Notes: generated from the sequence alone by a model not told the origin. A stretch of 64,000 nt of DNA from Stenotrophomonas sp. ASS1 (GCF_004346925.1 NZ_CP031167.1:1570001-1634000), one strand, 5' to 3'; shown: positions 11,343 through 22,333, counted from the stretch's first letter. Program-made: numbers and translations.

Positions 11343-11696
11343 ATGCGCGACTGGCGCTGGATGCTGCTGGTGCTGGCCCTGCTGCTGGGCTGGCTGCAGT
11401 ACCGCTTCTGGTTCGGTCCGGGCAACTCGGGTGAAGTGATGATGCTCGAAGCCCAGGTCGCCAACCAGGAGCGGGACAATGAGGGTCTGCAGCAGCGCAA
11501 CGACGCGCTCGCTGCCGAAGTGAAGGACCTCAAGGAAGGCCAGTCCGCCATCGAGGAACGCGCGCGCAGCGAGCTGGGCATGATCAAGCCTGGCGAGAAG
11601 TTCTACCGCGTGGTCGAGGATGCGCCGGTCCACCCGGCGCAGCCTGCTGCCGGCGTCACTGCCCAGGCGGGCGAACACCCGGCAGACGTGCCATGA
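11343..11696 (+). CDS. ftsB: Cell division protein FtsB
   Basis: This 117-residue bitopic inner-membrane protein belongs to the divisome subcomplex FtsQ-FtsL-FtsB. A single membrane helix (about residues 6-22, [18 protein letters not shown]) is followed by a periplasmic coiled coil rich in Glu, Gln and Leu (about 30-75) and the conserved [17 protein letters not shown] motif. The tail after about residue 92 is Ala/Pro-rich and longer than in E. coli. It sits between eno and ispD with a 4-base overlap into ispD, the standard gammaproteobacterial order. Confidence 0.93.
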   Translation: MRDWRWMLLVLALLLGWLQYRFWFGPGNSGEVMMLEAQVANQERDNEGLQQRNDALAAEVKDLKEGQSAIEERARSELGMIKPGEKFYRVVEDAPVHPAQPAAGVTAQAGEHPADVP

Positions 11697-12391
11697 GCGC
11701 GGCGATCTGGGTCGTTGTTCCTGCGGCCGGCCGTGGCACCCGCTTCGGTGCACCGCTGCCCAAGCAGTACCTGCAGGCGGGCGGGCAGATCCTGCTCGCC
11801 CACACACTGGACGCGCTGCTGGCGCACCCCGCCGTGGCCGGAGCGATGGTGGTGATCGGCCAGGACGACGCCGACTGGCCGGGCTGGAATGAGTGGTCGG
11901 GCAAGCCGGTGCTGACCTGCATCGGCGGCGCGACCCGTGCCGCCTCGGTGCTGGCCGGGTTGCAGGCGCTGCCGGACACCGTGCGTGCCGATGAATTCGT
12001 GCTGGTTCACGATGCTGCACGGCCGAACCTGTCGTTGGCCGATCTCGGTCGTCTGCTTGAAGTCGGTCGTGCCGACCCGGTCGGGGCGATCCTGGCTGCG
12101 CCGGTGCGCGACACCCTCAAGCGCGCTGGCGACGACGGCGGCATCGATGGCACCGAGCCACGCGAGCGCCTGTGGCGCGCACTGACGCCGCAGCTGTTCC
12201 GCCGCCACCAGCTCAGCCGCGCGCTGTCTGACGCTGCGGCCGCCGGTGTTGACGTCACCGACGAGGCCATGGCCATGGAGCGCCAGGGCCAGCGCCCGCT
12301 GCTGGTGGAAGGCAGCGAGGACAACTTCAAGGTCACCACTCCGGCCGATCTGGACCGGTTCGAATTCGTACTTTCCCGCCGCGCCGGCTGA
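11693..12391 (+). CDS. ispD: 2-C-methyl-D-erythritol 4-phosphate cytidylyltransferase
   Basis: This 232-residue enzyme activates methylerythritol phosphate with CTP in the non-mevalonate isoprenoid pathway. The nucleotide-binding N-terminus [20 protein letters not shown] is the IspD signature; [24 protein letters not shown] and [10 protein letters not shown] follow, with the C-terminal [10 protein letters not shown] and [15 protein letters not shown] motifs. Its ATG overlaps the ftsB stop (ATGA), and ispF follows 34 bases later, so the two pathway genes are probably co-expressed. Confidence 0.97.
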   Translation: MSAAIWVVVPAAGRGTRFGAPLPKQYLQAGGQILLAHTLDALLAHPAVAGAMVVIGQDDADWPGWNEWSGKPVLTCIGGATRAASVLAGLQALPDTVRADEFVLVHDAARPNLSLADLGRLLEVGRADPVGAILAAPVRDTLKRAGDDGGIDGTEPRERLWRALTPQLFRRHQLSRALSDAAAAGVDVTDEAMAMERQGQRPLLVEGSEDNFKVTTPADLDRFEFVLSRRAG

Positions 12392-12425
12392 CCGTCCGCG
12401 CGGCCCTGTTGCAAGGGTTGCATCC

Positions 12426-12923
12426 ATGAGCACCGCACCGTTCCCGCCCGTCCGCATCGGCCAGGGCTACGACGTCCATGCCTTCGGTGAAGGCGACCAC
12501 ATCATGCTTGGCGGCGTGAACGTGCCGCACAGCTGCGGCGTGCTCGCACACAGCGATGGCGACGTGATCCTGCACGCCCTGTGCGATGCGATGCTCGGCG
12601 CGTTGGCGCTGGGCGATATCGGCCAGCATTTCCCGCCGAGTGACGACCGCTGGAAGGGCGCCGACAGCAGTGATTTCGTTCGCCATTGCGACAGCCTGCT
12701 GCGCGAGCGTGGCTGGCGCGTCGGCAACACCGACATCACCGTGATCTGCGAGCGGCCGAAGGTCGGTCCGCATGCGCTGGCGATGCGTGAGCGCATCGGT
12801 GGGTTGCTGCAGTTGCCGCTGGATGCGGTCAGCGTCAAGGCCACCACGTCTGAGAAGCTGGGCTTCACCGGCCGTGGCGAAGGCATCGCCGCACAGGCGG
12901 TGGTACTGCTGGTGGCGGCATGA
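12426..12923 (+). CDS. ispF: 2-C-methyl-D-erythritol 2,4-cyclodiphosphate synthase
   Basis: This 165-residue enzyme closes the cyclic diphosphate ring in the methylerythritol phosphate pathway, two steps after IspD. The zinc-binding motif GYDVHAF lies near the N-terminus, [13 protein letters not shown] and [11 protein letters not shown] follow, and the C-terminal signature [18 protein letters not shown] is intact. The ATG at 12426 is chosen because it gives the normal start just before RIGQGYDVH. Its stop overlaps the truD start by 4 bases. Confidence 0.97.
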   Translation: MSTAPFPPVRIGQGYDVHAFGEGDHIMLGGVNVPHSCGVLAHSDGDVILHALCDAMLGALALGDIGQHFPPSDDRWKGADSSDFVRHCDSLLRERGWRVGNTDITVICERPKVGPHALAMRERIGGLLQLPLDAVSVKATTSEKLGFTGRGEGIAAQAVVLLVAA

Positions 12924-13951
12924 TCCCGCTGCCGTTGGCGTTTGGTGCACCGTTGCTGACGGCGCGCATCCGCACCACGCCGGACGATTTCCAGGTTGAC
13001 GAACTGCCGGCCTTCGAGGCCACCGGTGAAGGCGAGCACCTGCTGCTGCACATCCGCAAGCGCGGCGCCAACACCGTGCATGTGGCCAAGGTGCTGGCCA
13101 AGTGGGCGGGCCTGCCGGAAATGGCGGTGAGCTACGCCGGCATGAAGGATCGCCATGCGGTCACCACCCAGCGTTTCAGCGTGCACCTGCCCAAGCGCAT
13201 TGCGCCGGACCTGGCCGAGCTGGCCAGTGACGAGATCGAAGTGCTCGAAGCCACCTGGCACAACCGCAAGCTGCAGCGCGGTGCACTGGCAGGCAACCGC
13301 TTCAAGCTGGTGCTGCGTGAAGTGCAGGGCGATGCCGCAGCGATCAGCGAACGCTTGCAGCAGATTGCCGAGCGCGGCCTGCCGAACTGGTTTGGCGAGC
13401 AGCGCTTTGGCCGCGACGGCGGCAATGTGCCAGCGGCACTGGCGATGTTCGGGGGGCGCCGCATGCGCAAGGAACAGCGATCGCTGCTGCTGTCAGCCGC
13501 TCGTTCGGCGCTGTTCAACCGCGTGCTGGCCGCGCGCGTGGAGCAGGGCAACTGGGACCAGCCGCTGGAAGGCGAAGTCTGGATGCTCAATGGCAGCCGC
13601 AGCGTGTTCGGTCCCGAGCCGTACACCGACGTGCTGGCCGAGCGCCTGGCGCGTTTCGACATCCATCCCAGCGCGCCGCTGTGGGGTGAAGGCGAGCTGC
13701 GCAGCACCGATGCGGCACGCGAGCTGGAGCTGGCCGCGCTGGACGACGAGGAATCGAAGGCGCTGCGGGCCGGCCTGGAAGACGCGCGCCTGAAGCAGGA
13801 GCGCCGCGCGCTGCGCCTGCGCCCGGCGCTGCTGCAGCACCAGTGGCTGGCCGAAGACGTGCTGGAGCTGTCATTCGCGCTGCCGCCAGGCTGCTACGCC
13901 ACCGCCGTACTGCACGAACTCGGCCCCGTCGAGGACGCCTCGCAGGCCTGA
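12920..13951 (+). CDS. truD: tRNA pseudouridine(13) synthase
   Basis: This 343-residue enzyme makes pseudouridine at position 13 of tRNA-Glu. Visible motifs are the N-terminal [11 protein letters not shown], the catalytic region [20 protein letters not shown] with the nucleophilic Asp, [17 protein letters not shown], and the C-terminal [16 protein letters not shown]. The order ispD-ispF-truD-surE-pcm-nlpD is conserved in gammaproteobacteria; here a divergent Smr gene interrupts it after truD. A long perfect inverted repeat follows the stop. Confidence 0.95.
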   Translation: MIPLPLAFGAPLLTARIRTTPDDFQVDELPAFEATGEGEHLLLHIRKRGANTVHVAKVLAKWAGLPEMAVSYAGMKDRHAVTTQRFSVHLPKRIAPDLAELASDEIEVLEATWHNRKLQRGALAGNRFKLVLREVQGDAAAISERLQQIAERGLPNWFGEQRFGRDGGNVPAALAMFGGRRMRKEQRSLLLSAARSALFNRVLAARVEQGNWDQPLEGEVWMLNGSRSVFGPEPYTDVLAERLARFDIHPSAPLWGEGELRSTDAARELELAALDDEESKALRAGLEDARLKQERRALRLRPALLQHQWLAEDVLELSFALPPGCYATAVLHELGPVEDASQA

Positions 13952-13968
13952 CAGAAAAAGGGGACCAG

Positions 13969-14035
13969 AAAAAGGGGACGGAGGGAATTAAGTCGTTTGT
14001 GCCACAAACGACTTAATTCCCTCCGTCCCCTTTTT
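13969..14035. repeat. Perfect inverted repeat with 32-base arms
   Basis: The arms 13969-14000 and 14004-14035 are perfectly complementary around a 3-base GCC loop. The outer end is AAAAAGGGGACGG and the far end CCGTCCCCTTTTT. The first 13 bases of the arm unit (AGAAAAAGGGGAC) are also present as a direct repeat at 13954-13966. It lies between the convergent truD and smr genes and touches the last base of the smr stop, so it can act as a two-way terminator. Its size and symmetry suggest a mobile REP-like palindrome. Confidence 0.85.
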
Positions 14036-14574
14036 CATCTACGGGCCAGCAGCACCAGCACCGCGCCGGTGCCGCCTTGTCCGGTCGGCGCCGAATGGAA
14101 CGCCAGTACGTCGTTGCGCAGCCGCAGCAGGCGATCGACCAGATTCTTCAGCACCGGTGCACCGCCATCGGACTGCAGGCCCTTGCCGTGGATGATGCGC
14201 ACGCAGCCATAGTCGTGTGCATGCGCTTCCAGCAGGAACTGGCGCAGCAGCGCCTCCGCCTGCGACGCAGTGGCGCCGTGCAGGTCCAGCTCGTCCTGCA
14301 CCGAGTACTGGCCACGCTTGAGGCGCTGGAACAAGCGTGGTGGCAGGTTGTCGCGGCGATAGCTGGCCACGTCGCCGGCTTCCAGCGGCGTGCTGTCGCG
14401 CAGCAGCCGGGCGAATTCGCCGGCGGCTTCGGCCTCGTCACGTTCGGCCATGCGCGCGCGCGGCTTCGGCCGGGGCGCGGCAGGCGCCGGCTCGGCATCC
14501 TTGCGCAGCGGCGTCACTTCGCCGATGGCCGCACGGAACAATGCGGCCGGATCTTCGTCTTCAGGGTGCGACAT
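14035..14574 (-). CDS. Smr-domain protein (possible endonuclease)
   Basis: A 179-residue protein whose C-terminal half is a Smr domain, with the family motifs ELDLHGATASQAEALL and VRIIHGKGLQS and the final GGTGAVLVLL. Stand-alone Smr proteins of this type are related to E. coli SmrA/SmrB; SmrB cleaves mRNA at collided ribosomes. The N-terminal part is charged and low-complexity. The start at 14574 (MSHPEDEDPAALFR) is the usual one; the upstream frame is open but not family-like. It is inserted between truD and surE on the opposite strand. Confidence 0.85.
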   Translation of the reverse strand: MSHPEDEDPAALFRAAIGEVTPLRKDAEPAPAAPRPKPRARMAERDEAEAAGEFARLLRDSTPLEAGDVASYRRDNLPPRLFQRLKRGQYSVQDELDLHGATASQAEALLRQFLLEAHAHDYGCVRIIHGKGLQSDGGAPVLKNLVDRLLRLRNDVLAFHSAPTGQGGTGAVLVLLARR

Positions 14575-14783
14575 GCGCACAGGGTAAACCGCCGGCGCAT
14601 CTCTGCCTATGACGGTTCGATGTCGGTCATGACCGCCGACAGGGTAGGACCGGCGGCTCGCATGCGGCACAATAGACGATGCCCTTGCAGGGTCGACGGC
14701 TTCCGCAGGGGAGTACGGCGGTCCCGCCCACACTGCACGGTGACGGAATCGAATTCTTGGAAAATCAAGCGGTTAAATCGAAG

Positions 14784-15563
14784 ATGCGAATCCTGGTCAG
14801 TAACGACGATGGCGTCGACGCCGCAGGCATCCGGATGCTTGCTTCGGTGCTGCGCGAGGCCGGACACGAAGTCACGGTGGTCGCGCCCGACCGTGATCGC
14901 TCCGGCGCCAGCAATTCGCTGACCCTGGACCTGCCGATCCGCCTCAAGCGCATCGACCATTACACCGTCTCGGTGGCCGGCACTCCGACCGACTGCGTGC
15001 ACCTGGCGCTGACCGGGCTGCTCGAGTTCGAACCGGACATTGTCGTGTCCGGCATCAACAATGCCGCCAACCTCGGCGATGACGTGATCTACTCCGGCAC
15101 CGTCTCGGCGGCGATGGAAGGTCGCTTCCTCGGGCTGCCGGCGGTGGCGGTCTCGCTGGTTACCCGCAACCACGATCCGAAACATTTCGAGACCGCCGCG
15201 CGCGCTGCGGTGGAGATCGTTGCCCGGCTCAAGGCCGATCCGTTGCCGGCTGACACCATCCTCAACGTCAACGTGCCTGATCTGCCGTGGAGCGAGGTCA
15301 GGGGCTTCGAGGTCACCCGCCTCGGCAACCGCCATCGCGCCGAAGGCTGCATCGCGCAGAAGGACCCGCGCGGCAACGAGGTGTACTGGATCGGCCCGGC
15401 CGGCCGTGAGCAGGACTCCGGCCCCGGTACCGACTTCCATGCGGTGCGCACCGGGCATATCTCGATCACCCCGATCCAGGTGGACCTGACCCGCTACCAG
15501 GCACTGGAGAAAGTGGCCAGCTGGGTCGGCGGCCTCAGTGCCGCGCTGGACCAGCCGGCATGA
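14784..15563 (+). CDS. surE: 5'/3'-nucleotidase SurE
   Basis: This 259-residue metal-dependent phosphatase removes phosphate from nucleoside monophosphates and is linked to survival in stationary phase. The metal site is visible as VSNDDG at the N-terminus plus [11 protein letters not shown], followed by [31 protein letters not shown] and AAMEG. The start at 14784 ([16 protein letters not shown]) is fixed by the family N-terminus. Its stop overlaps the pcm start by 4 bases, the usual surE-pcm pair. Confidence 0.96.
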   Translation: MRILVSNDDGVDAAGIRMLASVLREAGHEVTVVAPDRDRSGASNSLTLDLPIRLKRIDHYTVSVAGTPTDCVHLALTGLLEFEPDIVVSGINNAANLGDDVIYSGTVSAAMEGRFLGLPAVAVSLVTRNHDPKHFETAARAAVEIVARLKADPLPADTILNVNVPDLPWSEVRGFEVTRLGNRHRAEGCIAQKDPRGNEVYWIGPAGREQDSGPGTDFHAVRTGHISITPIQVDLTRYQALEKVASWVGGLSAALDQPA

Positions 15564-16237
15564 GTCCACGCCTGCGCCTGCAACCGGAAGCCGTCGGTAT
15601 CGGCATGACCTCGCAGCGTGTGCGTGACCGCCTGGTCGACCGCCTGCGCGAAGCCGGCATCGTTGACGAGCCGACCTTGAATGCGATCCGGGTGGTGCCG
15701 CGCCATCTGTTCATCGACGAGGCACTGGCCTCGCGTGCGTATGAAGACACCGCGCTGCCGATCGGCCACGGCCAGACCATCTCGCAGCCCTGGGTGGTCG
15801 CGCGGATGACCGAGGCGGTCCTCCAGGTCGCGCCGAAACGGGTGCTGGAAGTCGGCACCGGTTCCGGTTACCAGGCCGCCATCCTCGGTGCGCTGGGCCT
15901 GGAGGTCTACACCGTGGAGCGCATCGGTGATCTGCTGCGGCAGGCCCGCAAGCGCTTCCGTGCACTGGGCATGAACATCCGCACCAAGCATGACGACGGT
16001 CGCGTCGGCTGGGCCGAGCACGGTCCATTCGATGCCATCGTGGTCACTGCGGCGGCGCCGGCACTGGTCGACGCCCTGATCGAGCAACTGGCCGAGGGCG
16101 GCCGCCTGGTGGCGCCGGTCGGTGGCCCCGGGGCGCAGTCGCTGGTACAGCTGGACCGCAAGGCCGACGGCAGCATCGAACAACACGTGCTGGCGCCGGT
16201 CACGTTCGTGCCGCTGCTGTCTGGCATGCTCGACTAA
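15560..16237 (+). CDS. pcm: Protein-L-isoaspartate O-methyltransferase
   Basis: This 225-residue enzyme uses S-adenosylmethionine to methylate L-isoaspartyl residues, starting repair of aged proteins. The motif-I sequence [13 protein letters not shown], the family-specific [19 protein letters not shown] and the motif [16 protein letters not shown] are all present. Length and order are normal. It overlaps surE at its start and is followed after 18 bases by the YqaA-like membrane protein gene. Confidence 0.95.
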   Translation: MSPRLRLQPEAVGIGMTSQRVRDRLVDRLREAGIVDEPTLNAIRVVPRHLFIDEALASRAYEDTALPIGHGQTISQPWVVARMTEAVLQVAPKRVLEVGTGSGYQAAILGALGLEVYTVERIGDLLRQARKRFRALGMNIRTKHDDGRVGWAEHGPFDAIVVTAAAPALVDALIEQLAEGGRLVAPVGGPGAQSLVQLDRKADGSIEQHVLAPVTFVPLLSGMLD

Positions 16238-16255
16238 TCCACGGAGCAGGGTTGC

Positions 16256-16870
16256 ATGAAGATTTTCGGGCCGCTGTACGAGCGGGCGATGAAGTGGGCG
16301 GCGCACGAACGCGCGCCCACCTACCTGACGGTGTTGAGCTTCTTCGAGGCGATCATCTTCCCGGTGATGCCGGAGGTGATGCTGGCGCCGATGTGCGTGG
16401 CCCAGCCCAAGCGCGGTTGGTGGTTCGCCACCCTGAGCCTGGCCGGCTCGATGGTCGGTGCACTGGTTGGCTACGCGCTGGGTCATTACGCCTTCGAGGC
16501 GATCAAGCCGTTGTTCGAAGCGCTGGGCATGCTGCCGGCCATCGAGCAGGGCATCACCACCGTGCAGGCGAAGATGGCCGAGTCGCCGTGGGCAGTGTTC
16601 ACCTTCCTGGTGCTGGGCGGATTCATGCCCATCCCGATGAAGGTCTTCACGTGGGCATCGGGTATCGTCGGTGTACCGATGCCGCAGTACCTGTTGAGCA
16701 TGCTGATCGGTCGTGGCAAGCGCGTGTTCGTGCTGGCTGCGGTCATCCGTATCGGTGGTGCGCGTGCTGAAGCGGCACTGCGTCGCTGGATTGAACCGCT
16801 GGGCTGGATCGCCACCGCGCTGGTGGTGGTGCTGATCGCCTGGCTTGTATGGAGGTCGAAGTTCGCATGA
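16256..16870 (+). CDS. YqaA-type DedA/SNARE-associated family membrane protein
   Basis: A 204-residue inner-membrane protein with four to five hydrophobic segments. It resembles the YqaA branch of the DedA superfamily, in motifs such as FFEAIIFPVMPEVMLAPMC, the GxxxG-rich ALVGYALGHYAF and GGFMPIPMKVFTWASG. DedA proteins are implicated in lipid carrier recycling and membrane homeostasis. In Xanthomonadales a gene of this type commonly sits between pcm and nlpD, as here. Its stop overlaps the next ATG. Confidence 0.82.
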   Translation: MKIFGPLYERAMKWAAHERAPTYLTVLSFFEAIIFPVMPEVMLAPMCVAQPKRGWWFATLSLAGSMVGALVGYALGHYAFEAIKPLFEALGMLPAIEQGITTVQAKMAESPWAVFTFLVLGGFMPIPMKVFTWASGIVGVPMPQYLLSMLIGRGKRVFVLAAVIRIGGARAEAALRRWIEPLGWIATALVVVLIAWLVWRSKFA

Positions 16871-17652
16871 GTCCTGATCGTCTGAGCAAGGGAGTGCGCA
16901 TCGGCGCGCTGGCGTTGCTGGTTTCCACCCTGGCCGCCTGCGGCACCGCCACCGTGGTTCGTCCTGGTGGTGGCAGCACCGGCGGCGGTGTGACCACGCC
17001 GAAGACCTCGGTACCCAAGCCGGGGCAGACCGTGGTGGTGCGCAAGGGCGACACCATCTATGCGCTGGCCCGCATCCATGACATCACCCCGGGCGACCTG
17101 ATTGCCTGGAACAGCCTGGACAACCCCTCGACGATCTATCCGGGGCAGGTGATCCGGCTGTATCCGGCCGGTGCCAGCGGCGGTCGCGCGCCCACCACGG
17201 TGGTCACCCCGCCGCGTTCCGGTGGCAGCAGTGGCGGCAGTACCACGCCGGCCCCGGCGCCGGTCGGTCCGGTGAAGAGCAACATCGCCTGGCGCTGGCC
17301 GGCTGATGGCGCCATCGTTGGCCGCTACGTGGCTGGTGATGCGACCAAGCAGGGCGTTGACATCGCCGGCACCAGCGGCCAGGCGGTCAAGGCCACCGCC
17401 AATGGCGTGGTGGTGTATTCCGGCGCCGGCCTGGTCGGCTACGGCGAGCTGATCATCATCAAGCACAGCGACCAGTGGCTGTCGGCCTATGGCCACAACC
17501 GCAAGCGCCTGGTGAATGAAGGCCAGAGCGTGAAGGCCGGTGAGCAGATCGCCGAAATGGGCCGTACCGGTGCGAACCGCGACATGGTCCACTTCGAGAT
17601 TCGCTACAACGGCAAGCCGGTCGACCCGCAGCAGTACCTGCCGGCACGCTGA
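16867..17652 (+). CDS. nlpD: LysM/LytM lipoprotein, NlpD-like amidase activator
   Basis: A 261-residue lipoprotein with a lipobox LAAC (Cys at about residue 25), a Gly/Thr-rich linker, a LysM domain (about residues 57-101, VVVRKGDTIYALARIHDI) and a C-terminal LytM/M23-type domain (about 145-258). The first zinc ligand expected of active M23 enzymes is absent (KQGVDIAG), as in E. coli NlpD, so it is probably a non-catalytic activator of cell-wall amidases at the septum. The ATG at 16867 overlaps the previous stop. In many gammaproteobacteria rpoS follows nlpD; here it does not. Confidence 0.88.
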   Translation: MSPDRLSKGVRIGALALLVSTLAACGTATVVRPGGGSTGGGVTTPKTSVPKPGQTVVVRKGDTIYALARIHDITPGDLIAWNSLDNPSTIYPGQVIRLYPAGASGGRAPTTVVTPPRSGGSSGGSTTPAPAPVGPVKSNIAWRWPADGAIVGRYVAGDATKQGVDIAGTSGQAVKATANGVVVYSGAGLVGYGELIIIKHSDQWLSAYGHNRKRLVNEGQSVKAGEQIAEMGRTGANRDMVHFEIRYNGKPVDPQQYLPAR

Positions 17653-17668
17653 TCGTCAGATGCGATAG

Positions 17669-17687
17669 CGCCGGGCCATGCCCGGCG
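17669..17687. repeat. Hairpin after nlpD (SMAG-like)
   Basis: A perfect 8-base stem (CGCCGGGC / GCCCGGCG) with a CAT loop, preceded by ATAG rather than GTAG. It lies 17 bases after the nlpD stop and 11 bases before a canonical GTAG unit. Confidence 0.6.
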
Positions 17688-17697
17688 TTCCTGGCCC

Positions 17698-17721
17698 GTA
17701 GAGGCGAGCCATGCTCGATCC
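17698..17721 (+). repeat. SMAG (GTAG) palindromic repeat
   Basis: GTAGAGGCGAGCCATGCTCG with partly complementary GCGAGC/GCTCG arms. The same GAGCCATGCTCGA core recurs in the paired units at 58721-58804. Confidence 0.65.
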
Positions 17722-17826
17722 GGGTACCGCAGAGTGGTCATTTGCGATCTTGTGTGTCGCAGGCTCACCTTCACGGCGGACGGGATACCCGGCATTCTTG
17801 AGCGGTCCCAGTCAATCCGGTGCCCC

Positions 17827-18315
17827 ATGCTCCGTCCTGCTTCCACTCTCGCGTTGCTCATCGTCGCGCCGCTGGCCTCCGCAGCCAGCGATCCGCGCGA
17901 CGTGGTCACCCGTCTTTACGCGGCCGTCCAGGCGCCGGCTTCGGACGAAGCGACCATTCCGCCGTTGCTGGGCGATGCGCTGCGCTCAGCCATCGATGCG
18001 CAGCGCGCTTACGAGCGGGCCTGTGCGGTGCTGGCCGCGCATGACGAGAAGCCGCACATGTTGGACCAGAGCCCGTATCTCATGGCGCCGGATCGGCCGG
18101 AAACGGTAAAGGTGGGGCTGCCCGCGACGAGCGGCGATGGCAGTTGGGTGCTCGTCGAAATGGCGATAGGCGACTATCGCTGGACCGACCGTGTCCTGCT
18201 GCAAAGGCAGGGTCAGGACTGGAAGGTCATGGACATCCGCTGGGGCCAGGGCGGCAACCTGATCGGGCGGCTGAAGCAGTTCTCGGCCTTCCGCTGCACC
18301 GCTTCTGGCGGCTAG
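17827..18315 (+). CDS. Exported protein of unknown function
   Basis: A 162-residue protein starting at an ATG that gives a clear signal peptide (MLRPASTLALLIVAPLASAAS). The mature part begins DPRDVVTRLYAAVQA and ends with a strand-rich region (VLLQRQGQDWKVMDIRWGQ). This layout resembles small NTF2-like or DUF3828-type periplasmic proteins, but the resemblance is weak and I assign no function. It is monocistronic between repeats and the convergent Mth938-like gene. Confidence 0.65.
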   Translation: MLRPASTLALLIVAPLASAASDPRDVVTRLYAAVQAPASDEATIPPLLGDALRSAIDAQRAYERACAVLAAHDEKPHMLDQSPYLMAPDRPETVKVGLPATSGDGSWVLVEMAIGDYRWTDRVLLQRQGQDWKVMDIRWGQGGNLIGRLKQFSAFRCTASGG

Positions 18316-18342
18316 CGCCGGGGCGCGCCCGACGCCTCGACC

Positions 18343-18717
18343 TCAGCCTTCCAGAATGAAAGCGGCCGCGACCTTGCGGCCTTCGCCCGCCAGGATGTTG
18401 AAGGTGCGCGCGGCGGCCGGATTGTTCATCACTTCCAGGCCGATGCCGCGTGACAGGCAGGCAGCCATCACCACTGCCGGCGGGAATACCTGGCGGTCAC
18501 CCGTGCCGAGCACGATCAGCGCCGGATTCAGCGCCAGGATCGGCTCCAGGTCAGCCACCTGCAGCGCAGTGGCGCTCACCACCGGCCATTGCGAGACCAG
18601 CTGGTCCGGGGTCAGGAAGAAACTGCTGCCCAGCGCCTGGTCATTCACCTTGGCCGAGCGGCCATCGGCGGCACGGAGGCTATAGGCGTAATCCGGCGGT
18701 TCGTGGTTCAGCTGCAT
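18343..18717 (-). CDS. Mth938-like domain protein (DUF498)
   Basis: A 124-residue protein of the Mth938/NDUFAF3-like family. The recognisable parts are YSLRAADGRSAKVN near the start, the central LNPALIVLGTGDRQVFPP and the C-terminal GIGLEVMNNPAAARTFNILAGEGRKVAAAFIL. Eukaryotic relatives help assemble respiratory complex I; the bacterial role is not settled. It is followed upstream on the same strand by yhbY, 13 bases away, so the two are probably co-transcribed. Confidence 0.85.
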   Translation of the reverse strand: MQLNHEPPDYAYSLRAADGRSAKVNDQALGSSFFLTPDQLVSQWPVVSATALQVADLEPILALNPALIVLGTGDRQVFPPAVVMAACLSRGIGLEVMNNPAAARTFNILAGEGRKVAAAFILEG

Positions 18718-18730
18718 GGCAGTAGGGCGA

Positions 18731-19036
18731 TCAGCCGCGCGGCAGCACGATCTGGCGCTGTTCCTTGCTCGGGCGGTACAGCACGGCGACGTGGCCGATG
18801 CGCTGCACCAGCGCGCTTTCTGTGGCTTCGACGATCTCGCCGATCATCACGTCACGGGCGTCGCGGTCTTCAGCAGCGACCTTCACCTTGACCAGCTCGT
18901 GGCGCTCCAGCACTTCGTTCAGCTCAGCGATGAAGGCCGGGGTCACACCCTTGCCGCCGGTCTGCAGCAGGGCCTTCAGGTCGTGGGCTTGGCCGCGCAG
19001 GAAACGGGTCTGGGAGGCGGTCAGGGCGATGGACAT
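18731..19036 (-). CDS. yhbY: YhbY-family RNA-binding protein (CRM domain)
   Basis: A 101-residue protein consisting of one CRM RNA-binding domain, which in E. coli associates with the pre-50S ribosomal subunit. Visible family features are the N-terminal LTASQTRFLRGQAHDLKALLQTG, the HELVKVKV strand and the C-terminal IGHVAVLYRPSKE. The start at 19036 gives the normal MSIALTASQ N-terminus; an in-frame ATG four codons upstream is less likely. It is divergent from rlmE, as in E. coli. Confidence 0.92.
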   Translation of the reverse strand: MSIALTASQTRFLRGQAHDLKALLQTGGKGVTPAFIAELNEVLERHELVKVKVAAEDRDARDVMIGEIVEATESALVQRIGHVAVLYRPSKEQRQIVLPRG

Positions 19037-19101
19037 GCAGGAAAACACGGTTGAATGGGGCGATCAGGGTATCATGAGGACCCCATCAGCCCCTATTTTC
19101 A

Positions 19102-19734
19102 ATGGCTACCCGCAGCAAAAGCAGCCAGCGCTGGCTCAAGGAACACTTCTCCGACCCCTTCGTGAAGAAGGCCCAGGCCGAAGGCATGCGCTCGCGCGCC
19201 GCCTACAAGCTCGAAGAGCTGCTGGAACGTGACCGGTTGCTGAAGCCGCACATGGTGGTGGTCGACCTCGGTGCCGCCCCGGGCGGCTGGTCTCAGCAGG
19301 TGCGGAGACAGATCGGCGACACCGGTCGCGTGCTGGCGCTGGACATCCTGGACATGCCGCCGCTGGCCGGCGTGGAGTTCCTTCATGGTGACTTCAGGGA
19401 AGAAGCCGTTCTATCGCAGTTTGAAGCCATGCTCGGGGATCAGCCGGTAGACCTTGTGCTGTCGGACATGGCCCCCAATAAGAGTGGTGTAGGCGCGGTC
19501 GACCAGCCGCGGATGATGCACCTGGCGGAGCTGGCCCTGGATTTTGCCGACAACCACCTGAAGACCGGTGGGGCGTTCCTGATCAAGCTGTTCCAGGGTG
19601 AGGGCTTTGACGACTACGTGCGCGACATGCGCCGCCGGTACGACAAGGTCTCCATCCGCAAGCCGGAAGCGTCGCGCAAGCGCTCTCCCGAGGTGTATGC
19701 CTTGGGTCAGGGAAAACGCGCCCACATGAAGTAA
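19102..19734 (+). CDS. rlmE: 23S rRNA (uridine-2'-O)-methyltransferase
   Basis: This 210-residue heat-shock methyltransferase (FtsJ/RrmJ) modifies U2552 of 23S rRNA. It shows the N-terminal [17 protein letters not shown], the S-adenosylmethionine motif [32 protein letters not shown], the catalytic-region [11 protein letters not shown] and the C-terminal [16 protein letters not shown]. The catalytic K-D-K-E residues are all in these motifs. It precedes ftsH, the usual order. Confidence 0.97.
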   Translation: MATRSKSSQRWLKEHFSDPFVKKAQAEGMRSRAAYKLEELLERDRLLKPHMVVVDLGAAPGGWSQQVRRQIGDTGRVLALDILDMPPLAGVEFLHGDFREEAVLSQFEAMLGDQPVDLVLSDMAPNKSGVGAVDQPRMMHLAELALDFADNHLKTGGAFLIKLFQGEGFDDYVRDMRRRYDKVSIRKPEASRKRSPEVYALGQGKRAHMK

Positions 19735-19803
19735 GCTCGCAACGTACGCAAGTTCGACCCCAACGCAACGCCAGCACTGAGAGGAACACCGGAGCCAATG
19801 AGG

Positions 19804-21738
<1,935 letters not shown>

Positions 21739-21840
21739 CGGCCCGCTGCAGGTGACACCAGGCGAGGCCGGGGCAACCCGGCTTCGTTGTTTCCGGGCCA
21801 CTGGCCCATCCCGAAGATCCGATCTGACGCTGGAGCCCGC

Positions 21841-22026
21841 ATGTCCGCCCCGAAGCCCGAACCGATTTCCCACACTGCCGAAATGGTGATCGCCACCGTG
21901 GTCGGCGTGGGTGTGGGCCTGGGGGCCGACAACCTGCTGCTGGGCTGCGTGGTGGGCATCGGAGTCGGCATCGTGCTGAGCATTGCCAAGACCCTGTACG
22001 TGGACCGCAAGCGCCGCCGCCGTTGA
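21841..22026 (+). CDS. Small glycine-rich membrane protein, unknown function
   Basis: A 61-residue protein starting at ATG 21841 with a short polar head (MSAPKPEPISHTAEM), a long Gly/Val-rich hydrophobic stretch (about residues 16-50, with repeated VGxGxG spacing like a glycine zipper) and a basic tail (DRKRRRR). It probably spans the membrane once or twice. I do not recognise a family. It lies 102 bases after ftsH and just before a palindrome-rich spacer. Confidence 0.55.
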   Translation: MSAPKPEPISHTAEMVIATVVGVGVGLGADNLLLGCVVGIGVGIVLSIAKTLYVDRKRRRR

Positions 22027-22036
22027 GGGGGTGTCG

Positions 22037-22053
22037 GCAGGGCTGCGCCCTGC
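22037..22053. repeat. Short hairpin GCAGGGC/GCCCTGC
   Basis: A 7-base perfect stem with a TGC loop. A very similar unit in the opposite orientation is at 24047-24063, so the two bracket the repeat cluster and IS element. Confidence 0.55.
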
Positions 22054-22060
22054 ACCCGTG

Positions 22061-22083
22061 GTAGTGCCGGCCGCTGGCCGGCA
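22061..22083 (+). repeat. SMAG (GTAG) palindromic repeat
   Basis: GTAG followed by a TGCCGGCC / GGCCGGCA palindrome. The same 23-base unit occurs at 27668-27690. Confidence 0.85.
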
Positions 22084-22087
22084 ACCT

Positions 22088-22111
22088 CAACAGCAACAGC
22101 AACAGCAACAG
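22088..22111. repeat. Hexamer tract (CAACAG)4
   Basis: Four exact CAACAG units (CTGTTG on the other strand), next to a SMAG repeat. Related C-Y-N-T-T-G hexamer tracts lie beside other palindromes at 1607, 24012 and about 30063. Confidence 0.8.
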
Positions 22112-22227
22112 CGGGCTTTCCGTAGGATGGCGGGGCGGTGTCGGAGTGCGGGGGCGCTGCAAGTACGTCCCTGTAAGCTTGGCAGCCGCTTGCTCGCGTG
22201 CGCATTCCTGCGCACACGGCAAGACCG

Positions 22228-22270
22228 GGGTTGGGCGTCCTGCCCAACCCGCCCGAGGCATGCCTCGGGC
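22228..22270. repeat. Hairpin plus adjacent perfect 20-base palindrome
   Basis: GGGTTGGGC / GCCCAACCC (22228-22236 and 22242-22250) with a 5-base loop is followed at once by the perfect palindrome GCCCGAGGCATGCCTCGGGC (22251-22270). No coding sequence overlaps them. Confidence 0.7.
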
Positions 22271-22333
22271 CCATGCGGCTGACACCCCGCCATCCGACAC
22301 CGCCCCACCTCTGACAGATTCCGGGAGCTGTTG

